64,000 bases of DNA from Symbiodinium natans. Its lineage: Eukaryota > Sar > Dinophyceae > Suessiales > Symbiodiniaceae. Below are positions 11,626 to 22,029 of this stretch, piece after piece; positions within the stretch are counted from its first letter, which is position 1, and each line of letters starts with the position of its first letter. The DNA is taken from assembly GCA_905221605.1 (NCBI GenBank), contig CAJNDS010000001.1, positions 2,216,525 through 2,280,524 on the forward strand, read 5' to 3'. A model generated the notes under the pieces. The model had not been told where the DNA came from and did no database searches. It saw only the letters and a program-made list of their open reading frames with translations. The translations under genes and the position numbers were made by a program.

Positions 11626-11984
11626 ATCCTGATACCCAGATTTGCTTCGGGCATTTAGCGCCTTCGGGATCGAAGAACCCTGCTTGCCACGCTTGGCGCG
11701 CCTGTCGTGGGACAGGAGGCCTTGTGACCCCGCCGGCAACACCAGCGAGGTAGGCACGTACCATTCCTGGGCAAGAGGCTTGGGAGCGTCACTTTCGGGT
11801 TTAGGGCTTAGGGTTTACGGCTGCTGCGGTTCAGGATGTAGGGTGCTGTCGTCGTTGCACAGCATCTTCCCAACACCTGAACCCGAAGCCCCTAGACCCT
11901 AAACCCTGACTAATCCCTGAACCCTAAACCCAAAAGCCACTAAACCCGAAACCATAAAGCCCTTAAACCCCAATCCCCCGATCC

Positions 11985-12090
11985 CAGAAAAATTCCTTAA
12001 ACCCTACACCCTACACCCTAAACCCTAAACCCTAAACCCTAAACCCTAAAGCCACTAAACCCGAAACCCTAAAGCCACTAAACCCTGAAG
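11985..12090 (-). repeat. Telomere-type tract
   Basis: CCCTAAA and CCCTACA units with interspersed AAAGCCACTAAACCC units. The next stretch, 12215-12292, holds a further family F-like block (ccaatttcggaaacc). Confidence 0.85.
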
Positions 12091-12606
12091 CTGCACCATG
12101 AACACCCCACCCCCCATCCCCCCAAAACCACAACGACTACCACAACCCACCTGCAACCGCACGACAAATCAGCAGGCAGTAGTATATGTTGAACACAAGA
12201 GCCTTGAAAATCTGGAGTATACGGGGGGTTCCGAAAGTAAGGTAAGAAAGGACCCAAATAAAGTACCCCAATTTCGGAAACCACCATTTTGATGCCAACG
12301 AATACGTAACCGACTCAGGCGCAGCTTGCTGTGCACCTAAACACACGGCCCCACCCTAAACCTCCCCAAAAAAAACGAAATGTACAGCAACAGTGTATAA
12401 CATAACCATTCATACTGTATAGTGAATAGTATGTCCTATAAGACACTTGCATATATCTAACCATATATTTATATTTTGTATTTATGTTTATATCTATATC
12501 TATATTTAAACAAGTCTCTGGCAACTCCAGGCCCATCAATCTGAGAGCCAGCTCCTCGACGTATGCCTGGGTTGAAGCGGGACTTGCGGAGCACAAGCCT
12601 TAAAAA

Positions 12607-12730
12607 CCGTAGGGTTTAGGGTTTAGGGTTTAGGGTTTAGGGTTTTGGGTTTTGGGTTTTGGGTTTTGGGTTTTGGGTTTTGGGTTTTGGGTTGTGGGTT
12701 TTGGGTTTTGGGTTTTGGGTTTTGGGCTTG
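12607..12730 (+). repeat. Telomere-variant array, TTTTGGG block
   Basis: Five TTTAGGG units change abruptly to about thirteen TTTTGGG units. Translation gives a meaningless FWVLGFG repeat. Confidence 0.95.
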
Positions 12731-12911
12731 GGCTTATGAAGCTTCAAAGGGGTTTAGGGCCCATACGGAACTGTCATACCTCGCTTCTCATGAAGGCACC
12801 TTTTGAGGCTCTAGGGGGGGTGCAGGTGAAGAGGGCTTTGGGCTTAGGGCCTCTTTAGGGTGTAGGGCCTAGGCGGCCTAGGGTTGGGGCTTAGGTTCTA
12901 GAGTTTAGGGT

Positions 12912-13010
12912 TCAGCGAAGCGCCAAAATTTCAAAAGGGTCGAGGCCGAGCAACGCCCCCGCGGAGGACGATGCGTGCGCCGCGGGGCTGGCGCGAGCTG
13001 GAGCTGGGGC
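12912..13010 (-). CDS. Possible terminal exon, unknown protein
   Basis: The minus strand reads AHASSSAGALLGLDPFEILA and stops at TGA 12914-12912. It lies downstream, on the same strand, of two exon-like islands at 13552-13493 and 13900-13807, with telomere tracts between, so it may be the last exon of that gene. The phase with the previous exon does not close under the simplest splice choice, so the link is tentative. Confidence 0.25.
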   Translation of the reverse strand, partial: APAPARASPAAHASSSAGALLGLDPFEILALR

Positions 13011-13492
13011 TCTCCTGGGTGCGGGGGCGGGTAAAGGGGGAAAGGGGGTTAGGGTTCTTGGGTGTAGGGTTTAGGGTTTAGGGTTAGGGCTCTCCTGGAA
13101 AATGGGTAATTACTTGGCTTTTGACTTAGTAAGTCTACTTAGACACTTCTAGAAACCCCACTATTATCCACACAACCCACCTTACTAACCCTACCCAAAA
13201 GGGCTTCCACGTAAGGTCGGGAAAATGGGGGTTACAGGAAAAGGGGGTTAGGGTTATAGGGGTTAGGGCTCTTGGGGGTGGAGGGTGTGGGGCTCGGGTT
13301 CCGGGCTTGCTTGAAGTCAGAAGGTTAGGCTGACACCCCAAAAAAAAACCTGAACCCTCAACTCCTTACAAGACCTGAGCGCCTAAACCCTAAACCCCCA
13401 AAACCCTAAACCCAAAAACCCTAAACCCTAAACCCTGAACCCTAAACCCTAAACCCTAAACCCTAAAAACCCCAAAAACCCTAAGCTCTGTC

Positions 13493-13552
13493 CTCAAAGT
13501 CCGTGAGATGGCGCAGGAGCCGGTAGGGCAGCTGCAAGGTGTTCAGTGGCGC
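13493..13552 (-). CDS. Exon-like island of unknown gene
   Basis: The minus strand reads APLNTLQLPYRLLRHLTDFE, twenty whole codons. It is bounded by the acceptor GGCCAG before GCG and a GA-type donor (GACAG) after GAG. It joins in phase to the island at 13900-13807, whose last residues are VVELLQ. The intron between them (13806-13553) is almost entirely CCCTAAA/CCCCAAA repeat. No protein family is recognised. Confidence 0.45.
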
Positions 13553-13617
13553 CTGGCCATTGTGGGGCCTAAACCCTATACACATTTATCCCACTATGCC
13601 CCACCTGCACCCTGAAC

Positions 13618-13800
13618 CCTAGACCCTAAACCCTAAACCCTAAACCCCAAACCCCAAACCCTAAACCCTAAACCCCAAACCCTAAACCCCAAATACTAAA
13701 CCCCAAACCCTGAACCCTAAACCCTGAACCCTAAACCCCAAACCCTAAACCCTAAACCCCAAACCCCAAACCCTAAACCCCAAACCCTAAACCCCCCAAA
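13618..13800 (-). repeat. Telomere-type tract inside a putative intron
   Basis: CCCTAAA mixed with CCCCAAA and CCCTGAA units, lying between two exon-like islands. The sequence ccccacctgca occurs at both edges (13602-13612 and 13801-13811), as expected for a target-site duplication. Confidence 0.85.
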
Positions 13801-13806
13801 CCCCAC

Positions 13807-13900
13807 CTGCAGCAGCTCCACCACGAAGAGGGAGGCCTTGCCCGAGGCGAGGCCCGAGAGCAGCGCGAGGAGCTCGGGGAGGTGCCTGGCAGCGGAGATT
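13807..13900 (-). CDS. Exon-like island of unknown gene
   Basis: The minus strand reads RHLPELLALLSGLASGKASL and then FVVELLQ, ending at a GT donor (GTGGGG) at 13806. It is leucine-rich and helical in texture. It pairs in phase with the island at 13552-13493 across a telomere-repeat intron. The other two minus frames are much less protein-like. Confidence 0.45.
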
Positions 13901-13904
13901 TTGG

Positions 13905-14130
13905 GGTAGGGTTTAGGGTTTAGGGTTTAGGGTTTAGGGTTTAGGGTTTAGGGTTTAGGATTTAGGGTTTAGGGTTTAGGGTTTAGGGTTTAGGGGTTAG
14001 GGTTTAGGGTTTAGGGTTTAGGGTTTAGGGTTTAGGGTTTAGGGGTTAGGGGTTAGGGGTTAGGGGTTGGGGTTTAGTATTTAGGGTTTAGGCTTTAGGC
14101 TTTAGGCTTTAGGGTGTAGGGTTTAGGGCT
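13905..14130 (+). repeat. Telomere-type tract
   Basis: A long TTTAGGG run with GTTAGGG and CTTTAGG variants toward the right end. Confidence 0.95.
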
Positions 14131-14458
14131 TCTTGGGCTTGGGGTTTGTGTCGGTTTCAGCGCCTTGGGTTTCAGGTCAGCTTAGCGTTTGGACATTCTC
14201 AGCTTTCAAGCAAAGGGTCTAAGGCTGCTTGTGCCAAGACGCCTAATTAACCCCCAACCCTAATTAGCTCCAACATAAACCCTCAACCCTCAACCCTCAA
14301 CCCTCAACCCGCAACCCTAAACCCTAAACCCTAAACCCTCAGCCCAAATTCACCTTCATTAACCGTCATTAACCCCAGCTTGGGGCTGGTTCGTCCTGGC
14401 AGTGTGGTGTGCAGGTCACCAGGCTCTTCGTCCTCGGCTGGCACGTGCTGCAGTTCTT

Positions 14459-14602
14459 TCAGGCCGTCGGGTAGCCATGGCATCGTTCAAGTGCTGCCGC
14501 CAGGTCAGCGAGGCAAAGTGTTTCCCGCTTGGCGTGAGCACACAGCAAAGCCGCGTCTGCGAAGATGCGCTGCCTGATCACCTCCACAGCAAGCTGCAGC
14601 AC
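14459..14602 (-). CDS. Histone H3-like C-terminal exon (divergent)
   Basis: A 47-codon open stretch ends at TGA 14461-14459. It reads LQLAVEVIRQRIFADAALL and then CAHAKRETLCLADLAAALER. This lines up with helix 2, loop 2 and helix 3 of the histone fold in H3: L-Q-x-A-x-E, F-x-D, the core motif A-x-HAKR-x-T, a conserved D in the following loop, then the final helix. The usual RIRGERA ending is replaced by CHGYPTA. No in-frame ATG lies just upstream, so the N-terminal part should be in an upstream exon; a peptide-like stretch at about 14660-14740 (AAVCREEFGKALYTLN) is a possible but unproven candidate. Divergent core histones are known in dinoflagellates, which package most DNA without bulk nucleosomes. 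It could be a pseudogene or a histone-fold transcription subunit. Confidence 0.5.
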   Translation of the reverse strand: MLQLAVEVIRQRIFADAALLCAHAKRETLCLADLAAALERCHGYPTA

Positions 14603-14924
14603 GCAAAGCGCTTTTTAAGGGCTTCATTCGGGGCTCAACAGCTTAGGAGTTTTGGGTGTTGAGCGTATACAGGGCTTTGCCAAACTCCTCGCGGCAGACA
14701 GCTGCACGTGACCCGCAGGTTGCGTTTGGTTGGGCTCGAAGAGTTGTGTTTTATTTAGGGTTTAGGGTTGAGGGTGCGGGCCTCCATTGCGGACAGATCT
14801 CAAAGGATGAATCTTGGAGATTGACTACTTCGGGTTTAGGCTTGTGGGGTTTAGGGTTCGGGGTTTTGGGCTAGGGTTTAGGCGTTAGGGTGCTGGGTTC
14901 GACTGTTAGAGTGTGTGGTTGGGG

Positions 14925-14995
14925 GGACCCTAAACCCTAAACCCTAAACCCGAAACCCTAAACCGAAACCCTAAACCCGAAACCCTAAACCCAAA
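14925..14995 (-). repeat. Short telomere-type tract with CCCGAAA variant
   Basis: CCCTAAA and CCCGAAA alternate. The island to its right (15000-15100) reads VWGGLGKLESQLWRTWKL on the plus strand and may be an exon. Confidence 0.8.
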
Positions 14996-15447
14996 CCGTG
15001 TGGGGCGGCCTGGGAAAGCTCGAGAGCCAGCTGTGGAGGACGTGGAAGCTGCCCTCCCGCTTCTCGTAATCGGACCTGCAGGACATGTTTGGCAGCCTTA
15101 TATCCCCTAAATCCGAAAACCTAAAACGTATGAAACCTAAACGTGGATTGTCCCAATTCTCGGGTTGGGAGCTCAGAAATTCGTGGGAGCCCTAGCTTCA
15201 CCTAAACTAAACCCTAAAACCCAAAAACCCCAAACCCAAAAACCCTAAAACCTGAAACCCAAAAGCCCTAAAACCCGAAAACCCTGAAACCCTGAAGCCT
15301 AAATACCCTGAACCTTCATCCCGCTGCATCCTGGGCCCCAAGTTTGCATCCTGACAGACACCCTTATTCCTACATCCCCCCCCCCCCCTAAAACCCTCCT
15401 AAGCCCTAAACCCTAAACCCTAAACCCTAAGCCCTAAGCCCTTAACC

Positions 15448-16014
15448 CTAAACCCAGAGCCCTAGACCCTGGCGCCTCCAGAACTCCAGGCAGGCTGGCA
15501 CGTCGCCCTCGTAGGAGATGGCCGCCTGGAGGGTGAGAAGGTTGCGGCTTCGGGGCTTGGGGATGTAAGCCCATTGTAAACCCTTTGTGTGCATGAGCAT
15601 GAGGACCAGTATCATCCAACTGGCATATGTCATGAGTAGACATACAACTGCTCTTGCACAATGGATACACACGTTGCAGGACACCCAACTGAGCCACATT
15701 TTTAATGGCCTCGGGCTGCCAGTGTAGAATTTCTGCAATGGCATCAAGCTCCACATCCTCGCTTGGTGTGGTCCCCGTGGCAGACCACAGCTGCATTCTC
15801 GTCTGTAAAACCTCTCGAAACAACGGCTGCATCGCCAGGACGCTCTGATGAGCATTTTGGCTGCGGCCTTCACTTTGATGGCCGGCTCGCATTGACCTGC
15901 TGAGAACTGGAAGCAGCACCCAGTGGCATTGGTTGAAGGCGACACGTACTCAAACCCCGCATCCATTTCTTCATGCACGTCGTAGGACTTGCTGGCATAG
16001 TCTTCCCCAGCCAA
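15448..16014 (-). CDS. Putative coding region, unknown protein, two frames
   Basis: Minus-strand coding texture extends over about 570 bp but switches frame. The first frame reads MAGEDYASKSYDVHEEMDAG, later QCEPAIKVKAAAKMLIRAS. A second frame then takes over with LAMQPLFREVLQTRMQLWS and AEILHWQPEAIKNVAQLG. Near the end the first frame resumes with LTLQAAISYEGDVPACLEFW. No obvious GT/GC/GA-AG intron of reasonable size explains the first switch, so this is either a frameshifted pseudogene or a gene with very small introns. No family is recognised. A telomere tract (15402-15450) lies just downstream. Confidence 0.45.
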   Translation of the reverse strand: MAGEDYASKSYDVHEEMDAGFEYVSPSTNATGCCFQFSAGQCEPAIKVKAAAKMLIRASWRCSRCFERFYRRECSCGLPRGPHQARMWSLMPLQKFYTGSPRPLKMWLSWVSCNVCIHCARAVVCLLMTYASWMILVLMLMHTKGLQWAYIPKPRSRNLLTLQAAISYEGDVPACLEFWRRQGLGLWV

Positions 16015-16347
16015 TCTGGTGTAAATGCCCCAACCACCACTTATAGGAGTATGCAGCTTGGCTCGAAGACGCAGTTCAGATCAAACCCTGTAAACCCTGT
16101 AAACCCCCAGAAACCCTCTATCAATCCTAAAAAAAAACCCTATAAAACCCTAGAAACCCTAGGGAAACCGAAAAAAAAAACGTACCAAACGTATGAAACC
16201 TAAAAACTCCGTGGACCCCGCAAACCCTATCTACCTCTAACCCTTTGGCGTTTGAGGCTTCCGGGGCTTGGGGCTCGGGTTTCATTGAAGGCCTGCAGGG
16301 CTCGGCTCCTTCGGCCCGTTAGCTGAAGGCTCCATGTTGGTCGAGGT

Positions 16348-16440
16348 AACCCTAGGGTTTAGGGTTTAGGGTTTAGGGTTTAGGGTTTAGGGTTTAGGGT
16401 TTAGGGTTTAGGGTTGGGGGTTGGGGGTTTAGGGTTTAGG
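16348..16440 (+). repeat. Telomere-type tract
   Basis: TTTAGGG units ending in a short TTGGGGG variant. Confidence 0.9.
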
Positions 16441-16639
16441 GGAGCCTAGACAAGGACAACTACTTTACACGTGTCATCCCAATACATGTACACAACAACT
16501 CAAGACCGCGGCGTAGAATACTCTAAAGCCACATTATGTTTAGAAAGCTCACTCCGAAACGTTCCTCTAAACCTGAAGCCCTAAACCCCTATGCCCCAGA
16601 CCCTAAACCCTGAACCCGAAACCCTGAACCCTAAACTCT

Positions 16640-16725
16640 GAACCCGAAACCCTCTCTTTGAATCCCAAGCCCGTCGCCAACTTCGACACCGCCACGCGCA
16701 TGGCAGCCATTGGCCCCGGCCTCAG
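16640..16725 (+). CDS. Exon-like island
   Basis: The plus strand reads KPVANFDTATRMAAIGPGLR between CCCGAAA and TTTAGGG-like tracts. Texture only; no family is recognised. Confidence 0.25.
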
Positions 16726-17036
16726 GGTCATCGATCGGGGTCTAAGGTCCAGGGGTTAAGGGTTTAGGTGTTTCGGGTCTAGCAGTTGGGTTTGGTTTGG
16801 AGTTTAGGCCTAGGGCTTAGGGGCATGGATCGGGGTCTAAGGTCCAGGGGTTAAGGGTTTATATAGGTGTTTAAGGGTAATTTAGGGCTTATGTAGGTGC
16901 TGAAGGGTAATGTAGGGTTTCTGTAGGTGTTTAGGGCTTGGTTTGGAGTTTAGGGCTTAGGGCTAGGTTTCGTTCAGGCAACTCGGCTTCGTTTGGGTTT
17001 CAACTCAAGACTGAGAATCTTGGCTTAGGGGTCGCC

Positions 17037-17242
17037 CCAAACCCTAAAGCAACACACCCTAAACCCGAAACCCTAAACCCTAAACCCGAAACCCGAAACC
17101 CTAAACCCTAAACCCGAAACCCTAAACCCGAAACCCTAAGGCTTCTAAGTGACCTCAAGGGCGCTTAAGGACTTGGGGCTGTCGGGATAGGGTTTAGGGT
17201 TTGGGGTTTAGGGTTTAGGGATTAGGGTATAGGGTTTAGGGT

Positions 17243-17288
<46 letters not shown>

Positions 17289-17290
17289 GG
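17037..17290. repeat. Opposed telomere-type tracts with CCCGAAA and TTGAGGG blocks
   Basis: A CCCTAAA/CCCGAAA tract (17037-17135) is followed by a TTTAGGG/TTGAGGG tract (17190-17290), giving a head-to-head inverted pair. Confidence 0.85.
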
Positions 17291-17587
17291 TCTACGACTT
17301 AGGGCTTCTAATGGCTAAAGGGGCTATGCAGGCTTCAGGGCCAAAACCCTCACTGAAAACCCAAAACCCCGAGGCCGATACCCCAAGCCATAACCCCAAA
17401 CTGGAAAGCCTCAACCTCCTCGAGAGGGGTTTTGGGGTTAGGGTCTAGGCCTTAGGGGTTTCCTCTAGACCCTCGACCCTGAGCCCCTCAACCCCGAAAC
17501 CCTTGAACCCTCGAAATGTTAGGGAGCGCAGACCTCCCGAAGCCCCTGAAGCCTTCTGAAATCTCAAGTGTCCCTGAGCCGGGGTTG

Positions 17588-17712
17588 AGGGTTTAGGGTG
17601 TAGGGTTTAGGGTTTAGGGTCTAGGGTTTAGGGTTTACGGTTTAGGGTTTAGGGTTTAGGGTTTAGGGTTTAGGGTTTAGGGTTTAGGGTTTAGGGTTTA
17701 GGGTTTAGGGTT
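17588..17712 (+). repeat. Telomere-type tract
   Basis: About seventeen TTTAGGG units with single GTTTACGG and GTCTAGGG variants. Confidence 0.95.
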
Positions 17713-17867
17713 GAAGGGTTGGTTTTCGAGTTTGGGGGTTTTAGGGCTTTGGGGTTCTAGGGTTTGAGGGTTGTAGGGTTTTAGGGGCATTCGGGTTTCA
17801 GGGGTTTGCGGGTGCTAGGCGTTTAAGGCCAGCCCACCTCGACTTGCAAGTTCAAAAGCCTGCAAAA

Positions 17868-18230
17868 ACTAAACCCTAAACCCTAAACCCTAAACCATAA
17901 ACCCTAAACCCTAAACCCTAAACCCTGTTATTGTTATGAAACCTTTTCTATGACTTCTGGGTCAACCCATACAACAGCTTGCTCCTGCTTTTGCGGGGAG
18001 TGGCGATCTATCTACGTGTGTAGGAAGTATAGGATCCCAGTGTACAAGTACAGGATCCATGTGTACAGGCCCTAAGCCCTGAACCCTTAAACCCTAAACC
18101 GTGAACCCAAAGCCCTAAGCCCTAAACCCTAAACCGTGAACCCTAAACCCTAAACCCTAGACCCTAGACCCTAAACCCTAAATAAACCCTAAACCCGAAA
18201 CCCTAAACCCTAACCCCTAAACCCTAGCAT
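17868..18230 (-). repeat. Telomere-type tracts with 130-bp spacer
   Basis: CCCTAAA at 17868-17929 and again, more degenerate, at 18066-18230. The spacer contains a short imperfect direct repeat (gtgtaggaagtataggatcc / gtgtacaagtacaggatcc). Confidence 0.85.
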
Positions 18231-18490
18231 TCCCCATGAAAACCTAAGGCCCCCGGCCCATCCAGGCGGAACGCAGCGCTTGCCGAGGCCACGAGGCCCC
18301 TGGAACCCGGGGTTTGGGGTTTAGGGTTTAGGGTCTAGGGTCTAGGGTCTAGGGTTTAGGGTTTAGGGTTTAGGATTTAAGGGTTCAGGGCTAAGGGTGC
18401 GAGCAAGCCAGCTCACGTTTAGGCATCTTAAAGGGCAAACATATGAAGGGCAAAAATATGGGACCAATTTGGGCTTCATGGAGGAATCGG

Positions 18491-18602
18491 AACCCTAAAC
18501 CCTAAACCCTAAACCCTAAACCCTAAACCCTAAACCCTAAACCCTAAACCCTAAACCCTAAACCCTAAACCCTAAACCCTAAACCCTAAACCCTAAACCC
18601 GA
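18491..18602 (-). repeat. Perfect telomere-type tract (CCCTAAA)
   Basis: About sixteen uninterrupted CCCTAAA units. Confidence 0.97.
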
Positions 18603-18699
18603 ACTGTTGGCAAAACTCTCGCGGGCTCCTGTCAGTACTCCCCAAGCTTGGCTCCTCGAGTCCCCCTCAACCCAAACGATTTAGAAATCAGGGCTTATG

Positions 18700-18911
18700 G
18701 TTTAGGGTTGGTTTAGGGTTTAGGGTTTAGGGTTTAGGGTTTAGGGTTTAGGGTTTAGGGTTTAGGGTTTAGGGTTTAGGGTTTAGGGTTTAGGGTGTTA
18801 GGGTTTTAGGGTTTAGGGTTTAGGGTTTAGGGTTTAGGGTTTAGGGTTTAGGGTTTAGGGTTTAGGGTTTAGGGTTTAGGGTTTAGGGTTTAGGGTTTAG
18901 GGTTTAGGGTT
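18700..18911 (+). repeat. Long telomere-type tract (TTTAGGG)
   Basis: About thirty units with one interruption near 18796. With the opposite-strand tract at 18491-18602 it forms a large inverted telomeric pair around a roughly 100-bp island. The next island (18935-19025) reads SQARAFLMLDGPHAMHVA on the minus strand and could be an exon. Confidence 0.97.
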
Positions 18912-19247
18912 TTGTTCTTTGTTTCTGTTTTTAAGGGGGGTGGCATCATGTCGCCTGAAGACGGCCCTCGGCGCCACGTGCATGGCATGCGGGCCGTCCA
19001 GCATCAGGAAGGCCCTCGCCTGGCTGATCAAACCCCAAAAACCCCAATTCCTAAACCCTAAACCCTAAACCCCAAACCCTTTAAACCCTAAACCCCCAAA
19101 CCCTAAACCCTAAACCCCAAAACCGAAACGCCAGGGTGCACGGGGTGGGCTGTATGCCCTGCGAGCCCAAGGGCCCGATTCACAGCCCACTAGAGAAAAA
19201 GACAGGGGCTGTGCATTATATTTCACAACACAATCTCGGAAGATATA

Positions 19248-19312
19248 GATAGAATATATATAGATATATATATATATATACATATATTACATATATGTAT
19301 ATGTATATATGT
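19248..19312. repeat. AT-rich dinucleotide microsatellite
   Basis: An imperfect (TA)n run with interspersed C and G. Confidence 0.8.
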
Positions 19313-19577
19313 GGCATGGACCTTGAGGTATCATTTGGAAATTCCTATGGGTTCATAGCAGATTTACAATATTTGACTGCGCAGCATTGCTTCACTGGTT
19401 TGTGTTTGTGGAGCAAACGGCTTGCTTGCAACTCCAGAACCCCAAGAAGCCCTACAAACCTATGCAGGGGAGTGAAGCGGAAGTGTTTGACTGCGAAGGG
19501 CTGCAGCTCCTTCAAGCAGGTGACCAACAGGCTTTGAGAGAGCTCTCCCAGAAGCCCTTCCATCCGACAATATCCCT

Positions 19578-19826
19578 TGCAAGCAGCCCTACAAGCCCCC
19601 ATCAACCCTAAGGTGTAAAGTCCCGGCCCTCTAAACCCTAGACCTTAAACTCGAAACCCTAAACCTCAACCGGTTTTGGGTTTAGGGTTTCAGGGTTTGT
19701 TTCTACAAGGTTGCCAAAGTGCAGCCCGAAAATGTGGCCGAAATGAAACCAACCACATGCCCTTCCAGCTCACATCATCGGTTGCAAGAAGCACTAGAAG
19801 CCCCTATCAACCATAAGGAGTAAAGT
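19578..19826. repeat. Direct repeat pair, 43 bp
   Basis: The segment 19578-19621 (gcaagcagccctacaagccc and onward to ggtgtaaagt) recurs at 19784-19826 with about six substitutions. The first copy ends a plus-strand open stretch (SEAEVFDCEGLQLLQAGD) that could be an exon. The roughly 160 bp between the copies include a short CCCTAAA/TTTAGGG junction, so the repeat may flank an old insertion. Confidence 0.6.
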
Positions 19827-20009
19827 TAACCCTACACCCTAAACTCTAAATTCCCTAAACCCTAAACCTTAAACCCTAAACCCCCTAAAAATTTTATTGG
19901 TGCCCACAAAAGATCTTAACAAATTCAAAAAAGGCATCCCATAGCCTCTGAAATCTTTGAAGTCTTTAAAATTTAATTGGGAGGAAGCACGCGCCAAACG
20001 GACCCTAGT

Positions 20010-20462
20010 ATAGGGTTTAGGGTCTAGGGTCTGGGGTTTAGGGTTGAGGGTTTAGGGTTTAGGGTTTAGGGTTTAGGGTTTAGGGTTTAGGGTTTAGGGT
20101 TTAGGGTTTAGGGTTTATAAGGGTTTAGGCAATCCAGAATTAAGGTTGAGCTCGCTGGTTTGAACTGGACCCTTGGTCTTTGGACGTAAAACATTGTGAT
20201 CCACCCTCCAAGTTCGTCTGTAGGGTTGTGGGATGTAGGGTTTAGGGTGTTCAGGGTTTAGGGTTTAGGGTTTAGGGTTTAGGGTTTAGGAGTGAGGAAG
20301 TTACTTAGGGTAGGGTTTAGGGTTTAGGGTTCAGGGTTTAGGGTTTAGGGTTTAGGGTTCAGGGTTGAGGGTTCAGAGTTCAGGGTTCAGGGTTTAGGGT
20401 TTAGGGTTTAGGGTTTAGGGTTTAGGGTTTAGGGTTTAGGGTTTAGGGTTTAGGGTTTAGGA
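20010..20462 (+). repeat. Cluster of telomere-type tracts
   Basis: TTTAGGG tracts at 20040-20117, 20235-20292 and 20306-20462, with TTCAGGG and TTGAGGG variants in the last. Confidence 0.9.
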
Positions 20463-20520
20463 GTCCGCCGACCCTGGCGGCGTGTTGGATGGGAAAAGGA
20501 GGTGAAAACCTCCCTCTTTC

Positions 20521-20735
20521 CCTCCTTACCCCCCCACCCCCCCCCCCCCCCACCCCCCCCCACCCCCACCCCCCCCCCCCCCCACCCCCCCACCCCCCCC
20601 CCACCCCCCCCCCCACCCCCCCCCCCCACCCCCCCCCACCACCCCCCCCCCCCCCACCCCGCACCCCCCCCCCCACCCCACCACCCCCCCCCCCCCCCCC
20701 CACCCCCACCCCCGCCCCACCCCCCCCCACCGCCT
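20521..20735 (+). repeat. Poly-C tract with spaced A (C-rich simple repeat)
   Basis: About 215 bp of runs of four to fourteen C separated by single A or AC. The minus strand is therefore almost pure G-runs, with strong G-quadruplex potential. Apparent proline- or glycine-rich frames are artefacts. Confidence 0.95.
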
Positions 20736-20856
20736 GTCTTTTTGGCTTGCGCTTGTCCTGACCCCCCCAACGTTTCACAAGAACTCTGCCGAGCAGGCTG
20801 GGATAGACCTCTCAACTATGCTCCAGCGGGGTCGGCGGCTTGAGCCGGAGGCTCTT

Positions 20857-21215
20857 AAGGGTTTAGGGTTTAGGGTTTAGGGTTTAGGGTTTAGGGTTTA
20901 GGGTTTAGGGTTTAGGGTTTAGGGTTTAGGGTTTAGGGTTTAGGGTTTAGGGTTTAGGGTTTAGGGTTTAGGGCCCTGCCTGGATGCTCCCCGCAGCATC
21001 GCTGAGAAGGTGCCGGGACTGGAAAACGGCACCTGGGCGCGGTTTAGGATTTAGGGTTTAGGGTTTGGGGTTTAGGGTTGAGGGTTTAGGGTTGAGGTTT
21101 AGGGATTAGGGTTTAGGGTTTAGGGTTTTGGGTTTAGGGTGTAGGGTTTAGGGCTTAGGGTTTAGGATTTAGGGTTTAGGGTTTAGGGTTCAGGGTTCAG
21201 GGTTTAGGTTTTAGG
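20857..21215 (+). repeat. Telomere-type tracts flanking an exon-like island
   Basis: TTTAGGG at 20857-20972 and 21043-21215. Between them, 20973-21040 reads CLDAPRSIAEKVPGLENGTW on the plus strand. Confidence 0.85.
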
Positions 21216-21276
21216 GTGAGTTGAGGGCTGAGGGTCCTCCTTGTGAACCGAAGGATCCCTAAAAGGGTTTATGGGC

Positions 21277-21356
21277 TTATGGTCCAGAAACCGTCACAGG
21301 GAGTCTAGGAGTACAGGGTATATGACCCCAATTTTACGGTTCATTTGGTCCCAAAG
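21277..21356. mobile_element. Dispersed element, family D (copy 1)
   Basis: Shares gtatatgaccccaatttt, with flanking agggagt and ttggtcc blocks, with the copy at 23705-23778 inside intron 1 of the RCC1-like gene. No coding capacity. Confidence 0.6.
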
Positions 21357-22029
21357 GCTTTTTGGGGCTTTGAGAGTTTGAGCGCTTGAGAACCTCAGGC
21401 CTGCACCCTCTACAGAGCATCAGCAGCTCAAGGGAAGTGTTGCTGGCACACTCCGCAGATTCCTACGGCACCACCCAAAAATTAGCAACTCCCTAAACCA
21501 GGAAGCCACAAGGGCCACAACCCCTAAAAACCGTAAACCCTAGACCCTGATCCGGTCAGAACTTGTCGAAGCAAGCTTCTCCGGGTTTAGGAGTTCAAGG
21601 GGTTAAGGACGGTTTCGGGGTTTTTGGGGGTATAGGGTTCAGAGGTTGAGGTGCTCTCGCCACTCGATGCCCATGTGGCAGTCCACCATACATCCGAGAA
21701 GAGACCCTCGCGGCTGACGTGGACTACATGTGGGCAGTTCTCGAAATTCTGGTCCCTTCACTGTCAGGCTCCGTATGTGAATAGGAACCTTCACTTCCTT
21801 GGAAGCTCCCATATGGCTACGCAGGGATGAGGGTTCAGGGTTTACAAGCTAGTAGGCTCTATATAGAATATAGAATTAGGACTATAGGTATTAGGATTCC
21901 GGGAAGGACTGCCGCGGCCTTGAACAAAGATAGGGTCACATGCTCTCACACACACACAGACACACACCGGATTTGCTCTCTGCAGTCGGCCAACGTCTGT
22001 ATCTGCCGGCAGAATGAAGCTCGGTGTGA

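Noticed and set aside
20443-20815. Poly-glycine and poly-proline frames
   Set aside because: They are produced by the C-run tract on either strand.
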